A stretch of DNA of 64,000 nucleotides from Treponema sp. (GTDB taxonomy: Bacteria > Spirochaetota > Spirochaetia > Treponematales > Treponemataceae). A model generated the notes under the pieces. It was given only the letters and a program-made list of their open reading frames with translations. It was not told the origin of the DNA and did no database searches. Positions 38,603 to 48,988 of this stretch are shown one piece after another. Numbering within the stretch: the first letter of the stretch is position 1; each line of letters starts with the position of its first letter. The stretch lies in the NCBI GenBank assembly GCA_024693045.1, contig JAILLQ010000036.1, positions 28,105 to 92,104 on the forward strand, given 5' to 3'. A program made the position numbers and the translations under genes.

Positions 38603-39690
38603 TAGTATTCCTTTAAAGTTTTTTTGAATTTTAAAAGATCATCTGCATATTTTGAGCAGATTTCATTGTCATTTATCGAAATAGAATAAAAATTTTCGAT
38701 TTCTTTTTTACTTGTATTTCTGAAAATCAATTCTGCATTAAACATAAATCTAAGTCCTGCACTTGAACTGATAATGTCTATGTCAGAATGGTCAAAAGTG
38801 TAGTGAACAAATGAGATTGCAATATTTCGGCAGTGTTCAAACATTTTCTGTATATCGCCCAGGTTCCTGAATCCTAACCATTCAATTTCTTTTAATAAAA
38901 TGTCTGTATCGAATTTCGTGTAGGTTATTTCTATTCCACACTCGTCGGTAATCTGCTTAAAGAAGCTCATCATGTGGTCATTATTTTTTACATATTCCCT
39001 GATTGAAATTTTGTTTATTTCTATATCAAAAGCCCGGTTTTCTGCAATTTTATTGTGAACTTCCTGAATGTAATTGTTTATATCATCCCTCAGGTTGCAG
39101 GCCATTTCATCTGCGATTTCCATAAGGCTTGCCAGTTTAGAAAAACTTCGCATGCATGAGTGGGGCAGTTTAAAGATACTTTTGTAGCCGATATCGTGAT
39201 TCATTTCTGACCAGATATGCTGAAGGCATGAACGAAGCTGTATTTCAAAACGATACCGACAGAGTTCTTCCGGGTAACCTGAATTTTTTGGTAATGAACA
39301 AATGTAATGCACAGAAAGGTATCCAAATTCTGAATCGTTAAGTGTTTTTCCTTTGTCTATTGAATTTTCCCGGTCAATCTCAAAGAGGTCTTCGATAATT
39401 TCTGAAACTTCTTCTATCGTATCTGAATAAAGAGTAATAATTCTTGCGCCAAAAATATCGGTAATGTCTTTAAGACTTTTGTACTTTTTACCTTTTTTTT
39501 CAATTTTGTCTATTAAGCTTTCTTCACTTTTAATTCTGCAGTCAATATTGATGTTTTCAATATTATTTTCTTTAATTTTGTGTTCCAGGATTTCAAGAAC
39601 AGTATTTTTTAGAATTTCGAAGTTATTTAATTCTGCTTTATATTCGTCTAAAATTTTCATTTTCTTGCCCCCCTTCGCTTTTTTACTCAA
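38602..39690 (-). CDS. RelA/SpoT-domain small alarmone synthetase-like protein with extra C-terminal region
   Basis: CRIKSEESLIDKIEKKGKKYKSLKDITDIFGARIITLY; GYLSVHYIC; FEIQLRSCLQHIWSEMNHDIGYKS. Confidence 0.82.
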   Translation of the reverse strand: MSKKAKGGKKMKILDEYKAELNNFEILKNTVLEILEHKIKENNIENINIDCRIKSEESLIDKIEKKGKKYKSLKDITDIFGARIITLYSDTIEEVSEIIEDLFEIDRENSIDKGKTLNDSEFGYLSVHYICSLPKNSGYPEELCRYRFEIQLRSCLQHIWSEMNHDIGYKSIFKLPHSCMRSFSKLASLMEIADEMACNLRDDINNYIQEVHNKIAENRAFDIEINKISIREYVKNNDHMMSFFKQITDECGIEITYTKFDTDILLKEIEWLGFRNLGDIQKMFEHCRNIAISFVHYTFDHSDIDIISSSAGLRFMFNAELIFRNTSKKEIENFYSISINDNEICSKYADDLLKFKKTLKEY

Positions 39691-39824
39691 TTACCCTACC
39701 ATTATGTTGATTTTTATACAATAAATGTTAAAATTAAAAACAAATCGTCTAATCGGATTTAAGTGAATCCTGGAGGAGTTTTACCTTTTTAGACAAATTT
39801 TATAGCAAAACAGGAGCTAAATGT

Positions 39825-41114
39825 ATGAATCAGGCAGTCAGTGCATTCCTTTCAAAACACAATTTTGTACGTCATCTTGACGTAGAGGTCGTTGCAGAAT
39901 CAATTCTAGACGACATGAACCGGGGTCTTACCGGTAAAAAATCTGACGAGGATATGATTCCTACATGGTGTCTTCCACCAGAAAAATCTATTAAGGACAA
40001 AAAAGTAATCGTTATTGATGCAGGAGGAACAAATTTCCGTTCTTGTCTTTTATCTTTTGACTCTAATGGAGAAGCTTCTATTTCTGATCTTGAAAAAACT
40101 AAAATGCCAGGCATTGAACGCGAATTGAACAAAAAAGAATTCTTTGATCAGTTTGCCAAAAATCTTGAACATCTTAAAAATAAGGCTGATTCTATCGGTT
40201 TCTGTTTTTCTTATCCAATGCAGATTCAGAAAGATGGCGATGGTGTTCTAATTGGATTTTCTAAAGAAGTAAAGGCTCCGGAAGTAGTAGGCTGTGCAAT
40301 CGGAAAATGCTTAAAAGAAGCTCTTGTTGCTCATGGTTGGAATGAACCTAAACGAGTGACATTGCTTAATGATACAGTTGCAGCTCTTCTTGCAGGTAAG
40401 GCTGCTGCAAAGACAAACAGGTATTCTTCTTATGTAGGATTTATTCTTGGAACAGGAATGAATGCTGCTTATATCCAGCCGGCTATTCCTTCAAGAAAAG
40501 ACTTTGATAAACAGATTGTTGTATGTGAATCTGGAAAAACTCGTAGCGTTGTTATGTCTGATTTTGATAAGGCTTTTGATGCTAAATCTCAGAAACCTGG
40601 TACATCCTTCATGGAAAAACAGTGTTCAGGAGCTTATTTAGGTCCTGTAGCTTTTGAAATGATTCAGCTTGCCAGCAAAGAAGGGCTTTTTACAGAGCCT
40701 TTTGCTAAAAAGTTAGCTTCACTTCAGTCTCTTTCTTTAATCGAATTTGACGGTTTCCTTCACGCACCATATGACGCAACAACTACTTTAGGAAAACTTG
40801 CTGCTGAGTCAGCTTCAGAAGAAGATTACGACCGCCTTTATCAGCTTCTAGACGCTTTAGTAGAACGTTCTGCTCGTTGTGCATCTGCAATTCTTGCAGC
40901 TTGTGTAATTCAGAGTGGTGAAGGTAAAAATGCATCAAAGCCAGTTTGCCTTCTTTGTAATGGTTCAACTTTCTGGAAGACAAATATGATTCTAGAAAGA
41001 GTAAACGGTTATCTTGACGAACTTCTTTCTAATAGAAATGGTCTTTACTGGAAAATCGTTTCTGTGGATAATGATATTACTCTCGGTACAGCAATTGCCG
41101 GCTTAATTGAATAG
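39825..41114 (+). CDS. hexokinase family protein
   Basis: VIDAGGTNFRSCLLSF phosphate 1 motif, SFCFSYPMQ, LLNDTVAALLAGKA, GFILGTGMNAAYI. Confidence 0.9.
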   Translation: MNQAVSAFLSKHNFVRHLDVEVVAESILDDMNRGLTGKKSDEDMIPTWCLPPEKSIKDKKVIVIDAGGTNFRSCLLSFDSNGEASISDLEKTKMPGIERELNKKEFFDQFAKNLEHLKNKADSIGFCFSYPMQIQKDGDGVLIGFSKEVKAPEVVGCAIGKCLKEALVAHGWNEPKRVTLLNDTVAALLAGKAAAKTNRYSSYVGFILGTGMNAAYIQPAIPSRKDFDKQIVVCESGKTRSVVMSDFDKAFDAKSQKPGTSFMEKQCSGAYLGPVAFEMIQLASKEGLFTEPFAKKLASLQSLSLIEFDGFLHAPYDATTTLGKLAAESASEEDYDRLYQLLDALVERSARCASAILAACVIQSGEGKNASKPVCLLCNGSTFWKTNMILERVNGYLDELLSNRNGLYWKIVSVDNDITLGTAIAGLIE

Positions 41115-41130
41115 ATAAAAGGTTAATAAT

Positions 41131-41751
41131 ATGAAGTCTTTGGGAAAAACTATAGTTCTTTTAATGCTCATTATCATTATGGCTTTAGGTGGTCTGCTTT
41201 GGTTTGACTATCTGGGAGTAATGCATGTTCGCACTGTTTTTGCACCTTTATATAAAGTTCTAGGTAAAAACCCTCAGACTTCTGTAACAGCAACATCTTC
41301 TGCCCCAATCGTAGCAGATCTTGATCAGGATAGAATCGATAAGCAGCTAGAAGCTATCGAAATTCACCGCCAGGAATTAGAAAGACGGGAAGAAGATATT
41401 GCTTCAAAAGAAAAACTTAATGAACAGATAGCCAACGAACTTGCCAGCCGTGAAAAATCTCAGGAAGATCGCGAAAAAACATTTAACCAAACCGTAAAAC
41501 AGTACGATGATAAAAATGTAAACATAGAACAGATTGCTACAAACTTGAACGGTATGACACCTCAGGCTTCTGTAAATATTCTGCTGGCTATGGATGATCA
41601 GACTGTTATCGATGTCTTGCGAAAGGTTGAAGAACTTGCAGCAAGAAACGGTACTTCTTCCATGGGTTCTTACTGGCTTTCTTTAATGCCGGCCGAACGA
41701 GCAGCAGAAATTCAACGAAAAATGTTGAGTAAACCAGAGTCCTTAGACTAA
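41131..41751 (+). CDS. flbB: periplasmic flagellar collar-associated protein FlbB
   Basis: Single TM plus coiled coil plus MgtE_N-like C-terminus (NLNGMTPQASVNILLAMDDQTVIDVLRKVEE); directly upstream of fliK-flgD-flgE. Confidence 0.75.
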   Translation: MKSLGKTIVLLMLIIIMALGGLLWFDYLGVMHVRTVFAPLYKVLGKNPQTSVTATSSAPIVADLDQDRIDKQLEAIEIHRQELERREEDIASKEKLNEQIANELASREKSQEDREKTFNQTVKQYDDKNVNIEQIATNLNGMTPQASVNILLAMDDQTVIDVLRKVEELAARNGTSSMGSYWLSLMPAERAAEIQRKMLSKPESLD

Positions 41752-41793
41752 TCCCTTCTAAACGGGCCTTCTTTCTTTGTTTTCATTGGAGGA

Positions 41794-43188
41794 ATGCCCA
41801 TGCAGGCTGCAACAGTAAATCCACAGATAGATTTTGCAAGTCTAAAAACATTTTCCCCTCAATCAAATTCTCTTTCCGAAAAGGAATCTTTTTCTACTAC
41901 ATCTGTTTCTTTTGAAGATATGATTCAGGCTTCTAAAAGTCAAAAACTTGAAGAAAAGTCAGAGCCGGCTTCAAAAACAGAGGTAAAAAGACAGGACGAT
42001 TCAAGTCAAAAACTGGAAGAAAACTCAGTAAAAGACGAAAAAGTAAGTCAGAAAAATGCCGATTCTGCAGAAGAAAAGCTGGCTGAAAAAATAGAAGAAA
42101 GTCCTAAGCTTAAAAAAGAACAAGTTTCTGAAAAGATAGAGTTTAGAGGCGAAAATAAAGCAGAAATTAATCTAAGCAAAAAAGAAGAGTCTGGTAATCA
42201 GAAAAAAGAAGTTCTTGAAAACCGTGTTACAAAACTTTCTGATGAAAAATTAAAGGAAGTTTTAGCTAATACAAAAAAGTTGGCTTCTTCTGAAGATGAA
42301 AAAGAATCAATTTCTATTGAAGATATTAAAAATCTTACAGAAAATGATGATGCTGCTCTTTTTGCGTCAATTACTGCAAGTGAAAATATGCTCAAAAATC
42401 AGGAAACTTCAGATTCTACAGATTTAAGTCAGATTAGTGAAAATATTTTTGATCTAAATAACCTGGAAGAAAGTGAGGGGCTTGAAGGTCCTGTAAAAAC
42501 TTTTGCTTTTGATAAAGACGGAAAAATCATAGTAAAAGATTTTAGACGCGAAAGTGTAGAAACTTCTAAGCAGGAAAGTGAAAATTTAAGTTTAAAAGAT
42601 AAGAATGGACTTAAAGTTACTGATGTAAAATTTGATGGCAACAAGGCTGAGCTTACCATGGAAGTTCCTGAAAATGTTTTGCAGAACATCACTTCTTCAA
42701 GCACACAGACTGCAGCCTCTACAGGTTCTAATTTTCAGTCAATGCTTACAAATCAAATCCAGCAGAACGCAGGGGAATTTGTAAAGGCTGGAAGCATTGT
42801 TTTGCGAGACAATGATGTAGGTTCTATCAAACTTATTTTAAAGCCTGAAAATTTAGGAAATGTTAAAGTTGATTTACAGATTTCCGATAAAAATATTACA
42901 GGTCGAATTGTGGTTGCTTCTCAGGAAGCATTCAACGCCTTTAAAGAAAGCGCAGACAGCTTAAGACAGGCTTTTATTGAAAGTGGCTTTGAAAATGCCA
43001 GCTTTGATCTTGCCTTTGCCGGTCAGGATGCTTTTGCAAATCAACAGGGCAGCAGAGATGAAAATCCTGCTACCAAATACAATATGGCTAAAGCCTATGG
43101 TGATTTTACGGATTCTGGAGAAGATAAGTTACAGTTTGAAGAAGCTGCGACTTTTGCTCCAAGAAGTTCCGTAAATATCGTAGCTTAA
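41794..43188 (+). CDS. fliK: flagellar hook-length control protein FliK
   Basis: Low-complexity N-terminus; C-terminal GSIKLILKPENLGNVKVDLQISDKNITGRIVVASQEAFNAFKESADSLRQAFIESGF. Confidence 0.9.
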   Translation: MPMQAATVNPQIDFASLKTFSPQSNSLSEKESFSTTSVSFEDMIQASKSQKLEEKSEPASKTEVKRQDDSSQKLEENSVKDEKVSQKNADSAEEKLAEKIEESPKLKKEQVSEKIEFRGENKAEINLSKKEESGNQKKEVLENRVTKLSDEKLKEVLANTKKLASSEDEKESISIEDIKNLTENDDAALFASITASENMLKNQETSDSTDLSQISENIFDLNNLEESEGLEGPVKTFAFDKDGKIIVKDFRRESVETSKQESENLSLKDKNGLKVTDVKFDGNKAELTMEVPENVLQNITSSSTQTAASTGSNFQSMLTNQIQQNAGEFVKAGSIVLRDNDVGSIKLILKPENLGNVKVDLQISDKNITGRIVVASQEAFNAFKESADSLRQAFIESGFENASFDLAFAGQDAFANQQGSRDENPATKYNMAKAYGDFTDSGEDKLQFEEAATFAPRSSVNIVA

Positions 43189-43197
43189 TTTTGGAGA

Positions 43198-43650
43198 ATG
43201 ATTATGGATATGAAAACGGTTAATTCAACCTTGACTTCCAGCGAAAAGTTTGCAATTGAAAATGAAGTTAATACATTCAATAAAACTTTAAATGTATCGG
43301 GAAGAAAGCCTTCTCAGCAGTTGGGTAAAGATGACTTCTTAAAGCTTTTGATTACTCAGCTTACAAATCAGGATCCAACAAGTCCAATGGAAGACACTCA
43401 GTTCATTAGTCAGATGGCTCAGTTCAGTTCTTTAGAGCAGATGACTAATATGAATGAATCTTTCAACAAAATGGCTGCAATGATAAACGCAGGCCAGGCA
43501 TCAAATACCCTGGGAAAAACTGTTGAACTCGATTTGGGCGATACAAGCACACAGGGGCTTGTGGAAGCAACTTCATTTGGAGAAAATCCACAGGTAATGG
43601 TAAACGGAATGTATTACGATTTGAATAAAATCAAGGCAGTATACAACTAA
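43198..43650 (+). CDS. flgD: flagellar hook assembly protein FlgD
   Basis: [41 protein letters not shown]. Confidence 0.96.
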   Translation: MIMDMKTVNSTLTSSEKFAIENEVNTFNKTLNVSGRKPSQQLGKDDFLKLLITQLTNQDPTSPMEDTQFISQMAQFSSLEQMTNMNESFNKMAAMINAGQASNTLGKTVELDLGDTSTQGLVEATSFGENPQVMVNGMYYDLNKIKAVYN

Positions 43651-43679
43651 GGTCGAAAAAAGAGCAGGGGTACAGAAAT

Positions 43680-45071
43680 ATGATGAGATCACTTTATTCT
43701 GGTGTTTCAGGTTTGCAGAATCACCAGACACGCATGGACGTAATCGGAAACAACATTTCCAACGTAAACACAACAGGTTTTAAACGAGGACGTGTAAATT
43801 TCCAGGACATGATTAGCCAGCAGGTAGCGGGAGCTGCTAAACCAACTGAAGAACTTGGTGGTGTAAACCCTAAGGATGTTGGTCTTGGTATGACTATTTC
43901 TACAATAGAACAGGTTTTTACACAGGGTAACCTTCAGTCTACAGGTGTTGGAACTGATGTTGCTATCCAGGGTAACGGTTTCTTTATTGTAAAAAATGGC
44001 GATGAATCTTTTTACACTCGTAATGGTGTATTCGGACTTGACCGCGACGGTACATTGGTAAACCCTGCAAACGGTATGCGTGTTCAGGGATGGATGGCTC
44101 GCGATTTAAACGGTGAGCAGATTGTTCAGACAGCTGCTACTCCAACTGACCTTGTAATTCCTGTTGGTTCAAAAGATCCAGCAAAAGAAACTGCAAACGT
44201 TCTTTATGCCTGCAATTTGAATAAAAATACTCCGGAAATTATAGAAGGAGCAAGTGACAGTGATGTCGCTAAAGGAACTTGGGGAACAGAACAGAAGATT
44301 TACGACAGTTTCGGAAATGAACACCTTCTTTCTGTATCTTTTAGAAAAGTTCCAGGAGTTCCAAACTCTTGGCAGGCAACTGTTCAGGTAGATGCTGATA
44401 ATGCTGATTTTACACAGACACGTATCGGTCTTGGAACTACTGATGGAGTTGAAAACTCATTTATCGTAAATTTTGACAATTACGGACAGCTTGCTTCTGT
44501 AACAGATACAGCCGGAAATATTTCTAATGAATCCGGAGAAATCGTACTTCAGACAAGTTTTACTGTTCCAAATGCAAATGCAGATGAAAATGGAAATCCT
44601 TACCGCCAGACTTTCAACTTGAATCTTGGAACTATCGGCAGTATGAAAAATACAATTACACAGTCTGCTTCTAAGTCTACAACTAAAGCTTATAGCCAGG
44701 ATGGTTACACACTTGGTTATCTTGATAACTACAAGATTGACTCAAGCGGAACAATCACAGGTGTATATTCTAACGGAACAAACCGTGTAATCGGTCAGAT
44801 TGCCCTTGCAACTTTCAGTAACGATCGCGGTCTTGAAAAAGCTGGAGACAATACTTATGTTGAAACAAACAACTCTGGACAGGCAAATATTGGTGAGTCT
44901 GGAGTAGCCGGAAAGGGTAGCCTTTTGGCTGGTGCTCTTGAAATGTCAAACGTTGACCTTTCTGAACAGATGACAGATATGATTGTTACCCAGCGTGGTT
45001 TCCAGGCTAACAGTAAGACAATCCAGACAGCGGATACTCTTCTGGAAACAGTTTTAAGCCTTAAACGCTAA
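43680..45071 (+). CDS. flgE: flagellar hook protein FlgE
   Basis: [44 protein letters not shown]-terminal [37 protein letters not shown]. Confidence 0.97.
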   Translation: MMRSLYSGVSGLQNHQTRMDVIGNNISNVNTTGFKRGRVNFQDMISQQVAGAAKPTEELGGVNPKDVGLGMTISTIEQVFTQGNLQSTGVGTDVAIQGNGFFIVKNGDESFYTRNGVFGLDRDGTLVNPANGMRVQGWMARDLNGEQIVQTAATPTDLVIPVGSKDPAKETANVLYACNLNKNTPEIIEGASDSDVAKGTWGTEQKIYDSFGNEHLLSVSFRKVPGVPNSWQATVQVDADNADFTQTRIGLGTTDGVENSFIVNFDNYGQLASVTDTAGNISNESGEIVLQTSFTVPNANADENGNPYRQTFNLNLGTIGSMKNTITQSASKSTTKAYSQDGYTLGYLDNYKIDSSGTITGVYSNGTNRVIGQIALATFSNDRGLEKAGDNTYVETNNSGQANIGESGVAGKGSLLAGALEMSNVDLSEQMTDMIVTQRGFQANSKTIQTADTLLETVLSLKR

Positions 45072-45092
45072 TAGATAACTTGTAAAGTGTAG

Positions 45093-45130
45093 CAGCTGAT
45101 TCTTGAAAAAGGATCAGCTGTTTTTTTTAT
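45093..45130 (+). terminator. Rho-independent terminator after flgE
   Basis: CAGCTGAT..ATCAGCTG then TTTTTTTT. Confidence 0.9.
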
Positions 45131-46101
45131 TATAGTTTAAAATAGCTACCTAAGCTTGCACTAAGTTTGTTGTTAGAAAAGTTGTAAGCAGCGTTTAATG
45201 TAGTTTGCATAAAGCCCAGTTGGAATCCACAACCGCAGTAGAACTGGTAATAGATTTTATCGAAATCGTTGCTGGTTGAAACGCCGTTATCTTCATAAAG
45301 ATTATAGTAAAGACCGCTTGTTGTAATTTTCCAGTTAACATCTGAATTGTAAACTGTTCCGTAGGCCTTTAAGCCTGCAAAAGGGGTGAATAAAAGGAAC
45401 TTTTTAGAAGCCTGAGCCTGAACATAAATTGTATGACCTGTTAATGAAAGGTCAAAATCTCCGTTCAATCGACCGATTCCGTATTCTGTATTAAATAATG
45501 TTTTTTCTAGAGAAAGACCGAAACTATATTTTGAAAAAATGTATCCACCGCCGACAGAAATTTTTGGAAGAATGTTTCCTCCTTCAAGAATAGCGTAGCG
45601 GATATCAGCTCCAAGACAAGTGTATGAAGCATCCATGCTGTAATCTTCAAATGAAACGTCTTTTATAAGATTTTCTGTTGTTGTAATTCCGTAAAGACCA
45701 ATATCAAAAGGAAGGAATATTCCTCCTATTCTTACAGAAGCCGCTGCAGTAGGAAGAAATATTTTTTTAGGAATAGAAAAATTTAAGATAGTTTTAAAAT
45801 CTTCTGGCAGAGCATTAACAATATCTTTTGAAACAGTTTCCAAACTGTCGCTGATATTTTCTACATCAATCAAAGTTCCGGAAAATGTAATCCCGGCAGC
45901 TAATCTAGGTGGAATGCTTGGGAAAAACTTTCCTATAAAGGCATCTGGCTGAATCGAAAGCATAGTTGTATTTTCAGGTAAAAAATCTTCAAGATAATCT
46001 GTTATGTCTGTCATTGCACTTTCTAAATTAGGAAATTCTTGTTCCGCTGAAATAGAAGTTAAAGTTATAGTAAAAAAAAGTATCGAAAATAATTTTTTCA
46101 T
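45130..46101 (-). CDS. secreted, probable outer-membrane beta-barrel protein
   Basis: Signal peptide MKKLFSILFFTITLTSISAEQ; alternating amphipathic strands; ends in an aromatic-rich strand ..NNKLSASLGSYFKL. Confidence 0.6.
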   Translation of the reverse strand: MKKLFSILFFTITLTSISAEQEFPNLESAMTDITDYLEDFLPENTTMLSIQPDAFIGKFFPSIPPRLAAGITFSGTLIDVENISDSLETVSKDIVNALPEDFKTILNFSIPKKIFLPTAAASVRIGGIFLPFDIGLYGITTTENLIKDVSFEDYSMDASYTCLGADIRYAILEGGNILPKISVGGGYIFSKYSFGLSLEKTLFNTEYGIGRLNGDFDLSLTGHTIYVQAQASKKFLLFTPFAGLKAYGTVYNSDVNWKITTSGLYYNLYEDNGVSTSNDFDKIYYQFYCGCGFQLGFMQTTLNAAYNFSNNKLSASLGSYFKL

Positions 46102-46226
46102 TGCATTGCTCCATTTTTATTTTACAATAATACAGAATTAACCGTTTAAAAGCAAATTAAAGTTTAGACTGTAGTTTGCCGATAAGATACTTGGAAAATT
46201 ATTTTCTTTTTTAAAGGAATAAATTA

Positions 46227-48050
46227 TTGGTAATTAATAGAAAGAATTGTGCAAAAATATTCATAATTTCCTCTCTTCTGTGCATATTCGGTGCTCATTA
46301 TTTAAGCGCCAAAGAATATCCTATGCCAATAATTGTAACTCCAGCTCCTGTATTTAACCTACAGTGGGGTAATGCTGATAAATCTTTTTCTTACATGGAA
46401 GACAAAAAAATAATTATCCGAGATACAGAACAGTACAGCATTATTAAAACTCTTAATTCCCCTACAGAAAAGTTTGTTTCTGGAACTTTTATTCTTCCTC
46501 CTAGTGGAAAAGATAAAGTCATTGGTTATACAGATGACGGTAGTATTTATTTTTGGCAGAATCCTTACAACGAAATGAGCGTTGTTAGTGGCTATAACTA
46601 TACTGGTAAAATGTATGGAGTCGCCTTTAGCCGAAACGGTAATAATATTGCTTTTGGCGACCGCTTTGGTGATATCCACCTTTTAAGGCAGCATCAGGTT
46701 TTAAAAAATGAATTTAGTGAAAGTGTAATTAAAGGCGTAAATAGCCCTGTTTATACATTGAGTTTTAGCGAGGACGGAAAATTCCTTGTTACCGGTAATC
46801 AGTCTGGAATGGCTTATGTTTGGAATGTAAATACTCAGAAGATGGTTACAGGATTTAACTTTTACAGCCGCAAAAATCAAAAAATAGTATTCGACGGCGA
46901 TAAAGTAATTTATCCATTGGACAAAGATACAATCGGTATTCGCGATATTTTAAATGAAAGCGGAGGAGCCGTAAACGCAAAAAATCTTACTGTTATCAAA
47001 GTTAGTGCCAATATTGTAGATTATGATCTTGATATTAAAGGTAATTTTCTTGCAGTTGTAAATGAAAATAACGGAATGGACTATATAGATGTAAAGAATA
47101 AAATCTACTTAGGTTCTCTTCCTCCTTTGGAAAGCGGAAATATTACTTCAATCAAGTTAAACCGCACAGGAAAAGTTGCCCTTATTGGTGACCACAAGGG
47201 TGAAATCTTTATTATAAAAATGGACGATTTTATCGAAGTTGATTCAAAAGCTGCTCCTACAATTCAATCCGGTACAATGAATCCTGCTAGTAGTAAGTCA
47301 AAAGATGATGCAAAAGCTGATAGTGGAAAAGATGATAAAAAGTCTCAAAAAGAAGATGAAACTGCTGATAAAAATGCTATAGACGCAGACAAGTATTATA
47401 AATACCGCAAAGGTCATTCCCTTGACTTTAGGGCTAACTTCCTTATGCAGGAACAACCATATTTCGCTGGTTACAGCCTGGAAGTAGGCTATCTCTTTGC
47501 AGAAATTCCAAAAGTTCCTTCTATGTATGCAGGTGCCCGTTCTGGATTCCAGTTTGCATGGCCTAGTGGAGAATATCCTTATACTTATACAAGTGGAACT
47601 GCAACTTTGCAGAATCCTTACCTCATAGGAATCACAACCTGCTTCCCAGTGGGCATTTACATTCTGCCATTTAAAAACACTGATTTTTATTTTAGGGAAG
47701 AAGTTGATATTGGTTTCTCTTACGAAACTCTGTGGAACGGAAGTTCTGGAAGTAATACTATTATTACACCGGGTGGAGTTTCCTTTGAATTTGGAGACAC
47801 ATTCACATTTGGTTACAAAGATTATCTTGCAAACCTCTCTGTAAAATACAATACAGGTCTTGGTCTTGCTGTAAGTATTGGTCTGGGATACAACTGGAAG
47901 CTTACAAAAAGGGTAATGCCAGGTAAAGTTCCGTCTTTAAAAGAAAATAAAGTCTCTTCTGAAAAAAATAGTGCTCAAGATTCTTCTTCAAAAGATTCAA
48001 AAGAGAATATTATTCAAGTTCCTGCAAGTACAACTTCTACAAAGAAATAA
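46227..48050 (+). CDS. WD40-like propeller joined to a putative C-terminal beta-barrel/OMP domain (TTG start)
   Basis: WD-like blades (VYTLSFSEDGKFLVTGNQSGMAYVWNVNTQKMVTGF), charged linker, then amphipathic strands (DFYFREEVDIGFSYETLW..GLAVSIGLGYNWKL); AAAGGA 9 nt before TTG. Confidence 0.65.
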   Translation: MVINRKNCAKIFIISSLLCIFGAHYLSAKEYPMPIIVTPAPVFNLQWGNADKSFSYMEDKKIIIRDTEQYSIIKTLNSPTEKFVSGTFILPPSGKDKVIGYTDDGSIYFWQNPYNEMSVVSGYNYTGKMYGVAFSRNGNNIAFGDRFGDIHLLRQHQVLKNEFSESVIKGVNSPVYTLSFSEDGKFLVTGNQSGMAYVWNVNTQKMVTGFNFYSRKNQKIVFDGDKVIYPLDKDTIGIRDILNESGGAVNAKNLTVIKVSANIVDYDLDIKGNFLAVVNENNGMDYIDVKNKIYLGSLPPLESGNITSIKLNRTGKVALIGDHKGEIFIIKMDDFIEVDSKAAPTIQSGTMNPASSKSKDDAKADSGKDDKKSQKEDETADKNAIDADKYYKYRKGHSLDFRANFLMQEQPYFAGYSLEVGYLFAEIPKVPSMYAGARSGFQFAWPSGEYPYTYTSGTATLQNPYLIGITTCFPVGIYILPFKNTDFYFREEVDIGFSYETLWNGSSGSNTIITPGGVSFEFGDTFTFGYKDYLANLSVKYNTGLGLAVSIGLGYNWKLTKRVMPGKVPSLKENKVSSEKNSAQDSSSKDSKENIIQVPASTTSTKK

Positions 48051-48147
48051 TTTTTATCTCATTATAATTCTAGATTTTAAAAAGTTCGATTTTTCTAAAG
48101 TTTTAACCTTTTTTTACCGAAAATGTGCGTGGAGGAGTAGAAAAAAA

Positions 48148-48176
48148 TCGACAAATTGAATTTTTGGTCTTACAAT
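48148..48176 (+). promoter_or_regulatory. candidate sigma70-type promoter upstream of the lipoprotein locus
   Basis: TCGACA - 17 bp - TACAAT. Confidence 0.55.
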
Positions 48177-48389
48177 CCGTGTAATAGTTTAGTCGAGTAA
48201 ATGTTTTATGGTGAAGTTTTCATTTTTTAAACAATTAACTATTTCTCACAAATATCACTTGAAAGAACAGGAGTGGAGCAAAGAAAGTAGAGACGAATTT
48301 ATTATTTTAAAAGGATTTTTATTGAATCTAATCTACAGAAGATTGGATTACAATAAAAGGGTAATTCAATTTTCTGACGGATATAAGAC

Positions 48390-48920
48390 ATGAAAAAAAA
48401 TTTGCTAATTAATATTTTCTGCCTTATTATTCTTAGTAGTTTATTCTCTTCCTGTATAAACAGCATCGACGACTTGTATGACCAATACAACGAAAACTTT
48501 GCACAGAATACAATTCTGGAGCAGTTATTGTCGCAACAGCAAGCTGTAGAAGCGGATGAAAATGAACAAAAAACTCCTGAGGATCCGGATTTTGATGAAA
48601 CGGAAATGCTCTTCGATGAATACTTTGTATACAACGATGGCACGTTAAATCTAGCCGCCCCTCCTAATTGCTATAACTACAAGTGGACTCTTAGAGATCC
48701 ATCTGCCGGTTATAAAGAAGTGGAGATTCTTAAATATTGGGAAGGTAGCGGACCAGATCAACGAGGATTTGTAATTTATATTCCAGATACGGGCCTTGAG
48801 TCAAGGACTTATCAATTATCTTTAACAGTTTATGACAAAGAAGGTAACAGATATGACGATGTATGCGGAATTATAATTTACGACCACTACAATTATGTAA
48901 GCGAAGATGATTCGTCTTGA
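48390..48920 (+). CDS. small secreted lipoprotein, PKD-like fold suspected
   Basis: Signal peptide with lipobox LFSSC; YKWTLRDPSAG..YQLSLTVYDKEGNRYDD. Confidence 0.65.
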   Translation: MKKNLLINIFCLIILSSLFSSCINSIDDLYDQYNENFAQNTILEQLLSQQQAVEADENEQKTPEDPDFDETEMLFDEYFVYNDGTLNLAAPPNCYNYKWTLRDPSAGYKEVEILKYWEGSGPDQRGFVIYIPDTGLESRTYQLSLTVYDKEGNRYDDVCGIIIYDHYNYVSEDDSS

Positions 48921-48988
48921 TGATTGTAGGAGACAAAAATGTAAAAAGTTTTTTTATATACTGATTTTTATGATATGGAGGAAATAAC

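Noticed and set aside
39747-39794. Possible riboswitch-like leader upstream of hexokinase (GTCTA..TAGAC enclosing GGATT..AATCC)
   Set aside because: Stems are only 5 bp and no known class was recognised; too weak without covariation data
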